Source: Colwellia sp. M166 (GTDB lineage Bacteria; Pseudomonadota; Gammaproteobacteria; Enterobacterales; Alteromonadaceae). From it: DNA of 64,000 nt. Both the position numbers and the translations under genes were made by a program. How positions within the stretch are numbered: the first letter of the stretch is position 1; each line of letters starts with the position of its first letter. The notes below the pieces were generated by a model. That model did no database searches. It saw only the letters and a list, made by a program, of their open reading frames with translations, and was not told the origin of the DNA. The stretch covers positions 3,224,001 through 3,288,000 of the forward strand of contig NZ_CP040755.1 in the NCBI RefSeq assembly GCF_024585285.1, given 5' to 3'. This document shows positions 36,421-46,283 of the stretch, in pieces.

Positions 36421-37362
36421 ATGCTACCAGCACTAAAAATATCAGGATTAACGAAGACCTACAAAGGTGGTTTTCAAGCACTTAAAGGTATTGACCTTAC
36501 CGTTAAGCAGGGCGACTTTTTTGCTTTGCTTGGTCCTAATGGCGCCGGTAAGTCGACAACCATTGGTATTATTACTTCTTTAGTCAATAAAACCGCTGGC
36601 AGTGTTGCTGTTTTTGGTCATGATATTGACCAAGAGCTTGAAGCCGCGAAAAGTTTTATTGGTTTAGTGCCGCAAGAATTTAACTTCAATCAATTCGAGC
36701 CGTTAATGAAGATACTGGTGAATCAAGCCGGTTATTATGGTGTTGAACGTAAGTTAGCCGTAGAACGTGCCGAAAAATACTTAAAGCAGCTCGATTTATG
36801 GGAGAAACGTAATGACGCTGCACGTATGCTCTCTGGTGGTATGAAGCGTCGTTTAATGATTGCTCGCGCATTAATGCATGAACCTAAAATGCTTATTCTT
36901 GATGAGCCAACGGCCGGTGTTGATATCGAGTTACGTCGCTCAATGTGGGGCTTTTTACGTGAGCTTAATGAGCAGGGCATTACTATTATTTTAACCACAC
37001 ATTATTTAGAAGAAGCTGAAATGCTTTGTCGTAATATTGCCATTATTGACTCAGGTATTATCGTTGAAAATACCGATATGAAATCGCTATTAGCGAAACT
37101 TGATGTCGAAACATTTGTCTTTGATCTGAAGCCAAACAGTGCTCCGGTAGCATTAGATAATTTGAGTTCCAGAGTTATTGATGATCATACGCTAGAAGTC
37201 GATGTTAATAAGAGCCAAACCATTAATGCCATTTTTGTTGAGCTTAATAAGCAAGGCCTTGAAGTGCTAAGTATGCGAAATAAGAGTAACCGACTCGAAG
37301 AGCTATTTGTTAGTCTTGTTGGTAGTGGCCAAGCGTCAGTTGATAGCGCAGTTAAGGAATAA
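36421..37362 (+). CDS. yadG: ABC transporter ATP-binding protein, YadG type
   Basis: The 313-residue ATPase has Walker A (GPNGAGKST, ~40-48), the ABC signature LSGGMKRR, Walker B LILDEPTAGVD and a conserved switch histidine (TTHYLEE). The ATG at 36421 is chosen because GAGG lies six bases before it; a TTG further up is not needed. It is followed five bases later by the YadH permease, and this pair is the same as E. coli yadGH, a type 2 exporter of unknown substrate. Confidence 0.92.
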   Translation: MLPALKISGLTKTYKGGFQALKGIDLTVKQGDFFALLGPNGAGKSTTIGIITSLVNKTAGSVAVFGHDIDQELEAAKSFIGLVPQEFNFNQFEPLMKILVNQAGYYGVERKLAVERAEKYLKQLDLWEKRNDAARMLSGGMKRRLMIARALMHEPKMLILDEPTAGVDIELRRSMWGFLRELNEQGITIILTTHYLEEAEMLCRNIAIIDSGIIVENTDMKSLLAKLDVETFVFDLKPNSAPVALDNLSSRVIDDHTLEVDVNKSQTINAIFVELNKQGLEVLSMRNKSNRLEELFVSLVGSGQASVDSAVKE

Positions 37363-37367
37363 ATATT

Positions 37368-38141
37368 ATGGCATCATCGAGAAATTTTATTGCGCTTAAA
37401 AGTATTCTTAATAAAGAAATACAACGTTTTATGCGTATTTGGATACAAACGCTAGTTCCACCAGCCATTACTATCAGTTTATATTTTGTTATTTTTGGCT
37501 CGTTAATTGGCTCGCGTATTGGTGAAATGGGTGGCTTTGATTATATGTCATTTATTGTCCCAGGCTTGATCATGATGAGTGTTATTACTAATTCATACTC
37601 CAACGTTGCCTCGTCATTTTTCAGTGCTAAGTGGCAACGAAATGTTGAAGAAATGCTCGTTGCTCCAGTACCTAACTGGGTGATTGTTGCCGGTTATGTT
37701 GGCGGCGGTATGGCGCGTGGTATGTTGGTCGGTGGTATTGTTACTATTGTGGCGATGTTTTTTGTTGATATACAAATTCATAATATTTGGGTCATTATTG
37801 CTACGGTTGCTTTAACTTCTGCCACCTTTGCTTTAGGCGGCTTAATTAACGCTATTTTCGCAGGTAGTTTTGATGATATTTCAATTATTCCAACCTTTAT
37901 ACTGACGCCATTAACTTATTTAGGCGGGGTATTTTATTCGATTAGCTTGTTACCTGAATTTTGGCAAGGAGTGTCGCAAATCAATCCTATTGTTTATATG
38001 GTTAATGCCTTTAGATACGGGTTTTTGGGTATATCTGATGTTAGTTTAACCTTGTCGTTTGGCGTGTTAGGCGTTTTTATTGTTAGTTTATACACCATTG
38101 CTATGGTGTTAATTACTAAAGGTATTGGCTTAAGAAGCTAA
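37368..38141 (+). CDS. yadH: ABC transporter permease, YadH type
   Basis: The 257-residue permease has six membrane segments of the ABC-2 class and is closely similar to E. coli YadH across its length, including FMRIWIQTLVPP, GSRIGEMGGF, the VAPVPNWVIVAGYVGGG block and TPLTYLGGVFYS. It would form an inner-membrane exporter with the preceding ATPase. Its substrate is unknown. Confidence 0.93.
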   Translation: MASSRNFIALKSILNKEIQRFMRIWIQTLVPPAITISLYFVIFGSLIGSRIGEMGGFDYMSFIVPGLIMMSVITNSYSNVASSFFSAKWQRNVEEMLVAPVPNWVIVAGYVGGGMARGMLVGGIVTIVAMFFVDIQIHNIWVIIATVALTSATFALGGLINAIFAGSFDDISIIPTFILTPLTYLGGVFYSISLLPEFWQGVSQINPIVYMVNAFRYGFLGISDVSLTLSFGVLGVFIVSLYTIAMVLITKGIGLRS

Positions 38142-38208
38142 TACCTTTTGGCATTGAAAACTATAGCTAAATAAGTAAATAGCTAAATAAGTAAATAGGT
38201 AAAAGTTA

Positions 38209-38901
38209 ATGACCGAGACAGAAATTACAGGTGATTCGAAAGCGATTGTCACCAATCAACCGGGTATACATGAAAAACTGCTTGCGATTGTTAATAAGCA
38301 TGTAGCGCACCCGTCGCAAAAACCGATACAAGCGCATACTCAACAAGCTTTTGATGAGATTAACGCCATTGTGCAAGATTTTTCGGGTGAGATTATTTTA
38401 GACTCATGTTGTGGTGTTGGTCAAAGTACTCGGTTGTTAGCAAAACAAAATCCAACCGCGTTAGTGATCGGGGTCGATAAATCAGCCCACAGAATTAATC
38501 GTAATGTTGGTGAAGTTGAACATGATGACGGTAAAGGCAAGGTTGAAAATTATCATTTAGTGCGCGCAGACTTAAATGATTTTTACCGCCTGGTGGTTGC
38601 TGCAAATTGGCCGGTGGCTAAGCATTACATTTTATATCCTAACCCTTGGCCGAAAGCTAAACATGTGCAAAGACGCTGGCACGGCAGTGCGGTGTTCCCA
38701 CAAATTATTGCCGTTGGGCAAGAGATTATTTTACGCAGTAATTGGTTACTTTACTTAGAAGAGTTTCAGCTAGCTGCTGAGGTTTTATCTTTCAAAGGCG
38801 AGATATCAACGGTGAGCGTTACTCAACCTTTAACGCCGTTTGAGGCAAAGTTCCATGCCAGTGGTCAGCAGTGTTGGCAGCTTGATATTATCAAATCTTA
38901 A
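38209..38901 (+). CDS. TrmB-related SAM-dependent methyltransferase
   Basis: The 230-residue protein has a class I methyltransferase fold: motif I LDSCCGVGQST (~65-75), GVDKSAHRI for the acidic loop, and YPNPWPKAKHVQRRWHG. The last resembles the TrmB catalytic block (PDPWPK.RH..RR), the tRNA guanine-46 N7-methyltransferase, but with Asn in place of the usual Asp. A genuine TrmB would be expected elsewhere in the genome, so this is probably a diverged paralogue; the substrate is unproven. A short repeated AAATAAGTAAATAG sequence precedes the start. Confidence 0.75.
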   Translation: MTETEITGDSKAIVTNQPGIHEKLLAIVNKHVAHPSQKPIQAHTQQAFDEINAIVQDFSGEIILDSCCGVGQSTRLLAKQNPTALVIGVDKSAHRINRNVGEVEHDDGKGKVENYHLVRADLNDFYRLVVAANWPVAKHYILYPNPWPKAKHVQRRWHGSAVFPQIIAVGQEIILRSNWLLYLEEFQLAAEVLSFKGEISTVSVTQPLTPFEAKFHASGQQCWQLDIIKS

Positions 38902-39111
38902 GGCTGTGAATTAATCATGTTGAGTAATTATTAAGCTTTGTATAAAAACAAAAAATTGGCGAAATTAACAATATTTTAGCTTGTTTTTACAAACTAATAA
39001 CACTGTTAAAATCTGTTTTTTTTGTTTTTATCTTATATTTCAGTTGTTTGTGTTTTTGGCCTGAAAGTTGATATAGCTTAAGTATATTAATTGTAATTTA
39101 GGATGAATAAC
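38902..39111. other. AT-rich intergenic region upstream of the small peptide gene
   Basis: No RNA gene or repeat is recognised. It is very rich in A/T runs and probably holds the promoter for the 32-residue peptide. Confidence 0.4.
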
Positions 39112-39210
39112 ATGACTAACAATATTAAAAAAACTGTATTTATGATGGCGTTAAGCAGCTTAGCAATTGTTGAACTTGGTTTAGTTTATGCCGCAACGTT
39201 ACTTGGTTAA
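39112..39210 (+). CDS. Small hydrophobic peptide (32 residues)
   Basis: A short frame starts at ATG 39112, nine bases after an AGGA at 39099-39102, and ends at TAA 39210. The peptide has a basic start (MTNNIKKTV) and one hydrophobic helix (FMMALSSLAIVELGLVYAATLLG), so it would be a single-pass membrane peptide or short secreted piece. The ATG at 39103 is an alternative that is too close to AGGA. The family is not known. The Met-Leu-Ala composition and the good ribosome site support it being translated. Confidence 0.5.
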   Translation: MTNNIKKTVFMMALSSLAIVELGLVYAATLLG

Positions 39211-39350
39211 ATTAAGGTAATTACCGGTCAACATTTCTGTAAAAGCTCAACTTTAGTGGAAATAACGAGACTTTTGGCTCATTTTTTATTAAAGTGCCGC
39301 ACTTATATAAATCAACTTGCTTAAGGCAAGTCGTGAATAGTGAAGTAAGT

Positions 39351-40985
39351 ATGACGCTGAGTAAACGCGCGGCAAAAGTATCTGAAGAGTCTTTACATCG
39401 CATTTTTACCATTCCTGTTGCACCTGATTCCACATTAGGTCGAATAGAGAATGAGATATCACAAAATTTAGCAGGTTTTCTTGGTGCGCATATTGCAGCC
39501 ACGGAGCAAGCGTTAAGCGAAATTGAAAAGGATTTTGCTAACTCATTGATCCCCGAAGAGCCCGCGTTTGTTTCAGATCACATGCACCACTTACTTGATA
39601 AGCTAGTGTCTCAGTCAGTACATACTTCTAGTCCAAACTTTATTGGTCACATGACTTCTGCATTACCTTATTTTATTTTACCGCTATCAAAGTTGATGGT
39701 AGGTCTAAACCAAAACTTGGTAAAAATTGAAACTTCTAAAGCGTTTACTCCAATGGAGCGTCAAGTTCTAGGCATGATGCACCGTTTGGTTTATCAAGGT
39801 GATGAACCTTTCTATCAACAGTGGATGCACAGTGCTAATCATTCTTTAGGGGCATTTTGCTCAGGCGGCACGATTGCCAATTTAACGGCACTTTGGGTGG
39901 CTCGCAATAACTTGTTAAAGCCTGATGCTAACTTTAAAGGTGTGGCACGTGAGGGCTTGTATAAAGCACTTAAGCATTACCAGTATGATGGCTTAGCTAT
40001 TTTAGTATCAGCGCGTGGTCATTACTCACTGAAAAAATCGGCTGATGTCTTAGGTATTGGACAAGATAGTGTTATTGCTATTCCAACCGATGAAAACAAT
40101 AAAATTGACTGTCAATTACTGAAAGCAAAGTGTCAGCAGTTAGCTGATGAAAATATTCGCGTGTTGAGCATTGTTGGTGTTGCCGGTACCACTGAAACCG
40201 GTAATATCGATCCACTTACGCAGATGGCTGAAATTGCTCAGCATTACGGAGCACACTTTCATGTTGATGCTGCATGGGGCGGTGCAACACTACTCTCGAA
40301 AAAATATCGTCCGATGCTTAAAGGTATTGAACTCGCTGATTCAGTTACCATAGATGCACATAAACAAATGTACGTGCCGATGGGTGCAGGTTTAGTGGTG
40401 TTTAAAAATCCGGCTTCTGTTGCCGCTATTGAACACCATGCAGAATATATCTTGCGTAAAGGCTCGAAAGATTTAGGTAGTCATACTTTAGAAGGCTCGC
40501 GTCCGGGTATGGCAATGCTAGTTTATGCGGCATTGCATGTGATCAGTCGCCCAGGCTATGAGTTACTGATTAATAGTAGTATTGAAAAAGCGCATTATTT
40601 TGCTGAGTTGATCACGCAGCATGAAGATTTTGAGCTGATCACCGCGCCTGAACTATGCTTGCTGACATATCGTTATAACCCAGCAAGCGTACAAGCATTG
40701 TTAGCTAACGCCGATGATGCACAGCAAGAAACAATTAATATTATCCTCGATAAATTAACTAAATTTATTCAAAAGCGTCAACGTGAAAATGGCAAATCTT
40801 TTGTTTCGCGTACGCGTATTGAAGTGAAAAAATATCAAGGACGTAAAACCTTAGTTTTTCGTGTGGTATTAGCGAATCCGTTAACGTCAAAAACGATTTT
40901 ACAAGATGTCTTAACTGAGCAGATGCAGCTAGCGCTAGAAAGTGAAACCTTCTTACCTAAATTATTATCCATGTCAAAACCGTAA
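39351..40985 (+). CDS. panP: Pyridoxal-dependent aspartate 1-decarboxylase PanP
   Basis: PanP converts L-aspartate to beta-alanine, replacing PanD in several marine Gammaproteobacteria. The 544-residue protein from ATG 39351 starts near the family's usual start and matches Vibrio-type PanP: SLHRIFTIPVAPDSTLGRIE, FIGHMTSALPYFILPLSKLM, ETSKAFTPMERQVLGMMH, and the PLP lysine in TIDAHKQMYVP. It lies convergent to panC-panB, whose enzyme PanC uses beta-alanine. A GTG at 39294 upstream is not supported by a ribosome site. Confidence 0.95.
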   Translation: MTLSKRAAKVSEESLHRIFTIPVAPDSTLGRIENEISQNLAGFLGAHIAATEQALSEIEKDFANSLIPEEPAFVSDHMHHLLDKLVSQSVHTSSPNFIGHMTSALPYFILPLSKLMVGLNQNLVKIETSKAFTPMERQVLGMMHRLVYQGDEPFYQQWMHSANHSLGAFCSGGTIANLTALWVARNNLLKPDANFKGVAREGLYKALKHYQYDGLAILVSARGHYSLKKSADVLGIGQDSVIAIPTDENNKIDCQLLKAKCQQLADENIRVLSIVGVAGTTETGNIDPLTQMAEIAQHYGAHFHVDAAWGGATLLSKKYRPMLKGIELADSVTIDAHKQMYVPMGAGLVVFKNPASVAAIEHHAEYILRKGSKDLGSHTLEGSRPGMAMLVYAALHVISRPGYELLINSSIEKAHYFAELITQHEDFELITAPELCLLTYRYNPASVQALLANADDAQQETINIILDKLTKFIQKRQRENGKSFVSRTRIEVKKYQGRKTLVFRVVLANPLTSKTILQDVLTEQMQLALESETFLPKLLSMSKP

Positions 40986-41037
40986 TATATCGAATGATCT
41001 GTTACGGCTAAATTTTAACGTAATTGAGTATATCAAT

Positions 41038-41090
41038 AAAAAAGCGACTATCAATAGAACCGAAAGTTCTACGAGATGAGTCGCTTTTTT
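41038..41090. terminator. Bidirectional terminator between panP and panC
   Basis: The outer stem AAAAAAGCGACT (41038-41049) pairs with AGTCGCTTTTTT (41079-41090); an inner hairpin AGAAC/GTTCT (41056-41070) makes a bipartite structure. A- and T-runs on the two sides allow use by both convergent genes. Confidence 0.88.
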
Positions 41091-41128
41091 GTTGCTAGCT
41101 GGCAACAATCACCAACATTAAGAAACGT

Positions 41129-41977
41129 TTAAGTTAGGCTAATACGTAAATTATCAATTAATCTGGCTTTGCCACAATGAGCAGCAGCAAGAATGACCAA
41201 CTCTTTATCGTCTTCACTGGCTGGTTGTAAAGTGCGGGCGTGGCATATATGAATGTAATCTGTTTTCATGCCAGCATTGTCAATATAACTGGCGGCTTTT
41301 TTTGCTAAACCAATAAAATCATTATCTCTTTGAATGGCTTTTGCTAGCCACTGAATATTTTGACTTAAGGCCGGGGCTATTTTCTTTTCTTCTGCAGTTA
41401 AATAATTATTACGTGAGCTTAACGCTAAGCCCGAATCTTCTCGAACGGTTTCTACTGGCAAGATCTCAATTGGCATTGATAAGTCTTCAACCATGGTTTG
41501 AATTACTTGTACTTGCTGATAATCTTTTAAACCAAAGCAGGCGATGTCTGGTTGTACGATATTAAATAACTTACAAACCACGGTTGCCACACCGCGAAAA
41601 TGTCCAGGGCGACTTTCACCACAATAACCGTCAGAGACATTGGGCACTTCAATATAACTTTGTTTATCTAGGCCTTTGGGGTAGATAATGGCGGGGGTAG
41701 GAATAAAGAGGATGTCGCATCCACCAATGGCTAATTTTTCTTGATCAGCAGCCATAGTGCGAGGATAGTTATCAATATCTTCATTAACGCCAAATTGCAT
41801 TGGATTAACAAAAATACTCACCACTACTTTATCAGCCATTTGTTTGGCTTTTTCAACCAAGGCAATGTGCCCTTGATGTAAGTTTCCCATCGTTGGCACG
41901 AAGGCAATTTTAAGACCTTGCTGGCGCCAAAGATTAATTTCGCTACGCAAAGTCGAAATTGTTTCAATTGTTTGCAT
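41129..41977 (-). CDS. panC: Pantothenate synthetase
   Basis: PanC joins pantoate and beta-alanine with ATP to form pantothenate. The 282-residue protein has the class I nucleotidyltransferase-like block [15 protein letters not shown] with the HxGH motif, the SIFVNPMQF pantoate loop, [10 protein letters not shown], and the second block SSRNNYL. It lies 77 bases after panB on the same strand, so they form the usual panBC pair, opposite to panP. Confidence 0.98.
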   Translation of the reverse strand: MQTIETISTLRSEINLWRQQGLKIAFVPTMGNLHQGHIALVEKAKQMADKVVVSIFVNPMQFGVNEDIDNYPRTMAADQEKLAIGGCDILFIPTPAIIYPKGLDKQSYIEVPNVSDGYCGESRPGHFRGVATVVCKLFNIVQPDIACFGLKDYQQVQVIQTMVEDLSMPIEILPVETVREDSGLALSSRNNYLTAEEKKIAPALSQNIQWLAKAIQRDNDFIGLAKKAASYIDNAGMKTDYIHICHARTLQPASEDDKELVILAAAHCGKARLIDNLRISLT

Positions 41978-42054
41978 GGTATTCTACTTTTTACTCAATG
42001 TGAGAGCACTTAACTTTCGTTAAGTGCTCAATAAATTAGTCTGATTGGCTTTAA

Positions 42055-42849
42055 TTATTTAAAAATATGCTCAGGGCCTGGGAAATTACCCTTACTGACT
42101 TCATCAATATAAAGCTCGATGGCTTTTTTGATATCACCGGTATCGATTAAAAAGTTACGTGAAAACTTTGGCATATAACTACATGAAATGCCTAAGGCGT
42201 CATGCATAACTAAAATCTGGCCATCAGTGTCTTTACCTGCACCAATACCGATTGTTGGTATTGAAACTGCTTCGGTAATTGCTTTACCTAAACTGCTTGG
42301 AATGCACTCTAAAACCAATAATTGTGCACCGGCAGCTTCTAGGGCTTTAGCATTTTCAATCATTTCTAGTGCTTTATCATTTTCTCGGCCTTGTACCTTA
42401 AAACCGCCAAAAACGTTGACTGATTGTGGTGTTAAGCCTAAGTGAGCACAGACAGGAATACCGCGTTCAACTAAGCCTTTGATGGTTTCTTTTAACCACT
42501 CACCACCCTCTAACTTAATGATACTAGCGCCAGCTTGCATCAGCTTAGTGGCATTAATATAAGCCTGCTCAGTTGTGGCATAGCTCATAAAGGGCATGTC
42601 AGCGATAATAAGCGTGTTTTCGACTCCGCGCTTTACTGATTGCGTATGGTAAGCCATATGCTCAATTTCAACAGGTAGCGTATCGTCATGGCCTTGTAAG
42701 ACCATACCTAATGAGTCACCGATTAATATTGCATGAATGCCTGCTTGATCGAATATTTTAGCAAAACTAGCATCATAAGCGGTAATGGTGGTGATTTTTT
42801 CACCTTGATGTTTCATTTTCTGTAAAGTGGCAGTGGTTATTTTAGCCAT
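42055..42849 (-). CDS. panB: 3-methyl-2-oxobutanoate hydroxymethyltransferase
   Basis: PanB adds a hydroxymethyl group from methylene-tetrahydrofolate to 2-oxoisovalerate, giving ketopantoate. The 264-residue protein has the metal-binding [20 protein letters not shown] segment, the [10 protein letters not shown] block and [11 protein letters not shown]. The ATG at 42849 is selected: GGA is six bases from it, whereas the ATG at 42855 has no such site. It is upstream of panC. Confidence 0.97.
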   Translation of the reverse strand: MAKITTATLQKMKHQGEKITTITAYDASFAKIFDQAGIHAILIGDSLGMVLQGHDDTLPVEIEHMAYHTQSVKRGVENTLIIADMPFMSYATTEQAYINATKLMQAGASIIKLEGGEWLKETIKGLVERGIPVCAHLGLTPQSVNVFGGFKVQGRENDKALEMIENAKALEAAGAQLLVLECIPSSLGKAITEAVSIPTIGIGAGKDTDGQILVMHDALGISCSYMPKFSRNFLIDTGDIKKAIELYIDEVSKGNFPGPEHIFK

Positions 42850-42905
42850 GTTCATTCCATTTTTATGGTGCAGCGTTAATCGTTGCTAATGTTAAATTTA
42901 TTATA

Positions 42906-43397
42906 CTAACGTAATTTACTATGAACTTTTAGCCCATTCTTTTCAATCTGCTGAGCAAGTGCTTTAACGCTATCGCCATCGGGCAAAATAAGTTCATTTG
43001 CTATTTCGGCTAAAGGCAATAAAACGAACTCGCGCAGTTTTAAACCATAATGGGGAATGATTAAGCGCTCGGTATTAATCAATTGTTGATCATACAAAAG
43101 TATGTCTAAATCTAATATTCGTGCACCCCAGCGATTGTCTTTACGCTCCCGTCCAGCATTATTTTCAATAGCCTGCAGCTGATCGAGCAATTTGATAGGG
43201 CTTAAGCTTGTTTCTATCGCAACCACAGCGTTCATGTAATCAGGCTGATCTTGTGGCCCCATGGGACGGCTAAAGTATAAAGAAGAAACCTGACTAAGTA
43301 AGCAATGCTCAAGTTGCTCTAACTCAGCTAATGCCGCCGCTATTTGTGCTTGCGGATCCGCTAAGTTACTGCCTAAGCCAATATAGGCTAATGCCAT
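42906..43397 (-). CDS. folK: HPPK: 7,8-dihydro-6-hydroxymethylpterin pyrophosphokinase
   Basis: FolK transfers diphosphate from ATP to the pterin in folate synthesis. The 163-residue protein has YIGLGSNL at the start, the FSRPMGPQDQPDYMNAVV block, and the RWGARILDLDILLYD metal/ATP site with its two aspartates. Its start overlaps the last base of pcnB, so it is coupled to pcnB, as in E. coli and most relatives. It is followed closely by panB on the same strand. Confidence 0.97.
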   Translation of the reverse strand: MALAYIGLGSNLADPQAQIAAALAELEQLEHCLLSQVSSLYFSRPMGPQDQPDYMNAVVAIETSLSPIKLLDQLQAIENNAGRERKDNRWGARILDLDILLYDQQLINTERLIIPHYGLKLREFVLLPLAEIANELILPDGDSVKALAQQIEKNGLKVHSKLR

Positions 43398-44818
43398 TAT
43401 GCGTCACTACTTGAGTTTTGCACACGTGGTTTTCTACGTTTACGTGTGCTGCGACGTGGACCATTTTTACTCGGCACAATACTTTTTATCATCACTTGTT
43501 GCGTGTCTGCGTTACAAGCTTGAAAATCACCCCACCATTTGGCAAGCTCTTGCAATGCTATTGCTTGCTCAGAATGACTATTTTTAACGCCTTCAATTTC
43601 AGCACGTAATAATAAGAAGTCATATCCTGCTCTAAACTTTGGATGTTCAAGTGCTTTAAAGGCACGCTTACCATCTCGTCGAACTAACTTTTCTTGTAGA
43701 ATCCAGATATCTTTCATCACCGCTTGAAAACGCTTTGGAATGGCGATGCTACGTTGTTGCTCTGACATTATTTCACTTAATGCCCCGAAAAAAGCATCTT
43801 GTGGTGTTAGTTGTGTTTCACTGTTTAAACGTTGTATTTGTTCTTGCATTGGATACCAAAGCATAGCGGCAAATAAGAATGCCGGCGTAACGCGTTGCTC
43901 AGTATTAACACGATGATCGGTATTTTTCATTGCTAAACAAATAAAGTCAGCTAAATAGGCATGAGATTGCTGATTAAGCTGCTGATCTACCGCAGGGAAA
44001 AAATATTGAAATAAGCTGTAATCACGTAATAGCTGAAAATTTTCTGCCGCCTTGCCAGACATAAACAACTTTAAAAACTCTTCAAACATGCGCGCTGGCG
44101 GAATGTTAGCCATTAAAGGCGCAAGCGACTTTATTGGCGCTTTAGAATCAGCGTGAATTTCCATATCTAATTTAGTGGCAAAACGAATCGCGCGTAACAT
44201 TCTCACTGGATCTTCGCGGTAGCGTGTTTCAGGATCGCCAATTAAGCGAATTTGCTTGGCGTATACGTCTGCAACACCGTTAGCAAAATCATAAACTTTA
44301 AAGTCTTTAGCGGAATAGTAAAGTGCGTTAATAGTGAAGTCTCGACGCTCAGCGTCTTCTTCAATACTACCGTAAATATTATCACGCAGTAGCATGCCAT
44401 CTTCACTTTGCTTAGAAATTTTTTGGCAACTATTTTCTTCGTTGTTATCGTGGTGGCCCCTAAAGGTAGCTACTTCAATAATTTCACGACCAAACACAAT
44501 ATGAGCTAGGCGAAAACGACGACCAATCAGTCGGCAATTTCGAAACAAGGCCTTAATTTGCTCAGGGGTGGCATTGGTGGCAATATCAAAATCTTTTGGC
44601 TCTAAGCCTAATAAAATATCACGCACACCACCGCCAACTAAATAGGCGTCATAGCCACCTTTATTTAAGCGATACAATACTTTTAAAGCATTATGACTGA
44701 TGTGTTTTCTAGATACAGGGTGCTGATCACGAGAAAGTATTTTAGGCTGTTCAAATGATGGCAGAGTAGAGGTTTTTTTTCGTGCTTTTCCGAGTACTTT
44801 TTTACACAAATTGATCAC
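43397..44818 (-). CDS. pcnB: Poly(A) polymerase I
   Basis: PcnB adds 3' poly(A) tails that mark RNA for decay. The 473-residue protein has the nucleotidyltransferase head with GG motif (YLVGGGVRDILLG) and catalytic DFDIAT, the ERRDFTINALYY segment, the RYREDPVRMLRAIRFA anticodon-like block and a basic C-terminus (RRSTRKRRKPR). The start is GTG at 44818; non-ATG starts are known for pcnB. The gene overlaps folK by one base. Confidence 0.97.
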   Translation of the reverse strand: MINLCKKVLGKARKKTSTLPSFEQPKILSRDQHPVSRKHISHNALKVLYRLNKGGYDAYLVGGGVRDILLGLEPKDFDIATNATPEQIKALFRNCRLIGRRFRLAHIVFGREIIEVATFRGHHDNNEENSCQKISKQSEDGMLLRDNIYGSIEEDAERRDFTINALYYSAKDFKVYDFANGVADVYAKQIRLIGDPETRYREDPVRMLRAIRFATKLDMEIHADSKAPIKSLAPLMANIPPARMFEEFLKLFMSGKAAENFQLLRDYSLFQYFFPAVDQQLNQQSHAYLADFICLAMKNTDHRVNTEQRVTPAFLFAAMLWYPMQEQIQRLNSETQLTPQDAFFGALSEIMSEQQRSIAIPKRFQAVMKDIWILQEKLVRRDGKRAFKALEHPKFRAGYDFLLLRAEIEGVKNSHSEQAIALQELAKWWGDFQACNADTQQVMIKSIVPSKNGPRRSTRKRRKPRVQNSSSDA

Positions 44819-44921
44819 GCTTTTGATAATGTTGGACCCTATTTTTTGTTAAATTTCTCGCGCAATGATATAACAGTGCAAGAGAAAAGAGAATGCAAAC
44901 CGAATGAAAAGTCGGCGTTTA

Positions 44922-45833
44922 TTACACTTGTAAAATTATTTCTTGTGATTTTGGTACTTGAGCAATTGACCAGTGGGTGATTGCCCAAGTTAAAAGCTCA
45001 TCAACACTGGCCGTTTGTAAGCCATTAGGGGGGTGTTGACCCAGAAAAACTAGGGCTGAAAAAAGTGACGGTAGCGGGTTGTTTTTATCTATTGCAGGGG
45101 CACTATTTTGTTTGCTTAACTTAAAGCCTGGTTTGCTGACAGCAAGTGGGAAATGTCCAAATTTAGGGGCGTTATGCTGTAAAATTTGATAAAAACTCAG
45201 TTGTCTTGCTGTTGGCTCCAGTAAATCACAACCTCGAATAACATGGCTAATATTTTGATAAATATCATCAACAACAACCGCTAATTGGTAGGCAAATAGA
45301 CCATCCTTGCGTACAACAATAAAGTCTTCTTGTGCCAACTTAGTGTCACAGGTGACTTGGGTTTGAATGAGGTCATTATATTGCGAAATACCGACAGTAT
45401 TATTAATGCGAATAGCACTGTTATTCACAGGTTGTGCGAGGTTTTTACACTGCCCTTGGTAGATGCCACCTTGGGCTTTTATTTGCGCGCGAGTACAGCG
45501 ACAATAATAGCTGAGTTTTTGTTCTGCTAGTTCAGCCAATACTTCATGATAAATTGCACTTTGCTGGCTTTGATAAAGGACGTCCTCATCCCAATGTAAG
45601 CCATAGCTTTCTAAGGTTTTGAGTATTTCACTGCTGGCACCGGATTGTTCTCGAGGAGGATCAATATCTTCAATTCTAAGCAGCCATTGGCCGTTATTAT
45701 GCTTGGCGTCGAGATAACTTGCTAATGCTGCAATTAAAGAGCCGAAGTGTAATAAACCGGAAGGGGAAGGAGCAAAGCGACCACGATAATAACTTGCATT
45801 ATCTGGTCGCAAAGGCTTGATAAACTCCAACAA
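44922..45833 (-). CDS. gluQ: Glutamyl-Q tRNA(Asp) synthetase
   Basis: GluQ(RS) charges glutamate onto queuosine in tRNA(Asp), not onto a tRNA end. The 303-residue protein has the class I HIGH-like block PSPSGLLHFGS, the RIEDIDPPRE region, zinc-type cysteines (CRCTRAQ, later GQCKN) and the KMSKS-like KLSKQN, with no anticodon-binding domain. It follows dksA on the same strand after about ten bases, an arrangement shared with E. coli. Confidence 0.96.
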   Translation of the reverse strand: MLEFIKPLRPDNASYYRGRFAPSPSGLLHFGSLIAALASYLDAKHNNGQWLLRIEDIDPPREQSGASSEILKTLESYGLHWDEDVLYQSQQSAIYHEVLAELAEQKLSYYCRCTRAQIKAQGGIYQGQCKNLAQPVNNSAIRINNTVGISQYNDLIQTQVTCDTKLAQEDFIVVRKDGLFAYQLAVVVDDIYQNISHVIRGCDLLEPTARQLSFYQILQHNAPKFGHFPLAVSKPGFKLSKQNSAPAIDKNNPLPSLFSALVFLGQHPPNGLQTASVDELLTWAITHWSIAQVPKSQEIILQV

Positions 45834-45842
45834 TATTGGTTT

Positions 45843-46283
45843 TTAACCCGCTAGTTGACGTTCTTTGATTTCTTGTAGAGTTTTACATTCAATACAAAGA
45901 TCAGCTGTTGGGCGAGCTTCTAAGCGACGAATGCCAATTTCAATGCCACAAGAGTTACAAAAACCAAAATCGTCATCTTCAATAAGCTGTAAGGTTTTCT
46001 CAATTTTCTTGATCAGTTTACGTTCACGATCACGCGTACGTAATTCAAGACTAAACTCTTCTTCTTGAGCTGCACGGTCTACGGGATCAGGGAAGTTTGC
46101 TGCTTCATCCTGCATATGCGTTACGGTACGATCAACTTCCTGACGAAGCTGTACACGCCAAGCATCTAGAATTTTTTTAAAGTGCTCTAGTTGTGCTTCG
46201 TTCATGTATTCTTCGTTAGGCTTTTCAACGTAAGGGTTAACACCTGCTAATGCTAAAATACCTAATGTTTTGTGTGTTGGCAT
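45843..46283 (-). CDS. dksA: RNA polymerase-binding transcription factor DksA
   Basis: DksA binds the RNA polymerase secondary channel and with ppGpp reshapes transcription of rRNA and amino-acid genes. The 146-residue protein has the coiled coil (~35-110) with the tip aspartates in FPDPVDRA, and the zinc finger CNSC...CIEC. AGGAG lies just before the ATG. It heads the dksA-gluQ operon. Confidence 0.98.
   Translation of the reverse strand: MPTHKTLGILALAGVNPYVEKPNEEYMNEAQLEHFKKILDAWRVQLRQEVDRTVTHMQDEAANFPDPVDRAAQEEEFSLELRTRDRERKLIKKIEKTLQLIEDDDFGFCNSCGIEIGIRRLEARPTADLCIECKTLQEIKERQLAG

Noticed and set aside
39294..39350. An upstream GTG start for PanP
   Set aside because: The extra residues have no similarity to the family start and no ribosome site precedes the GTG.
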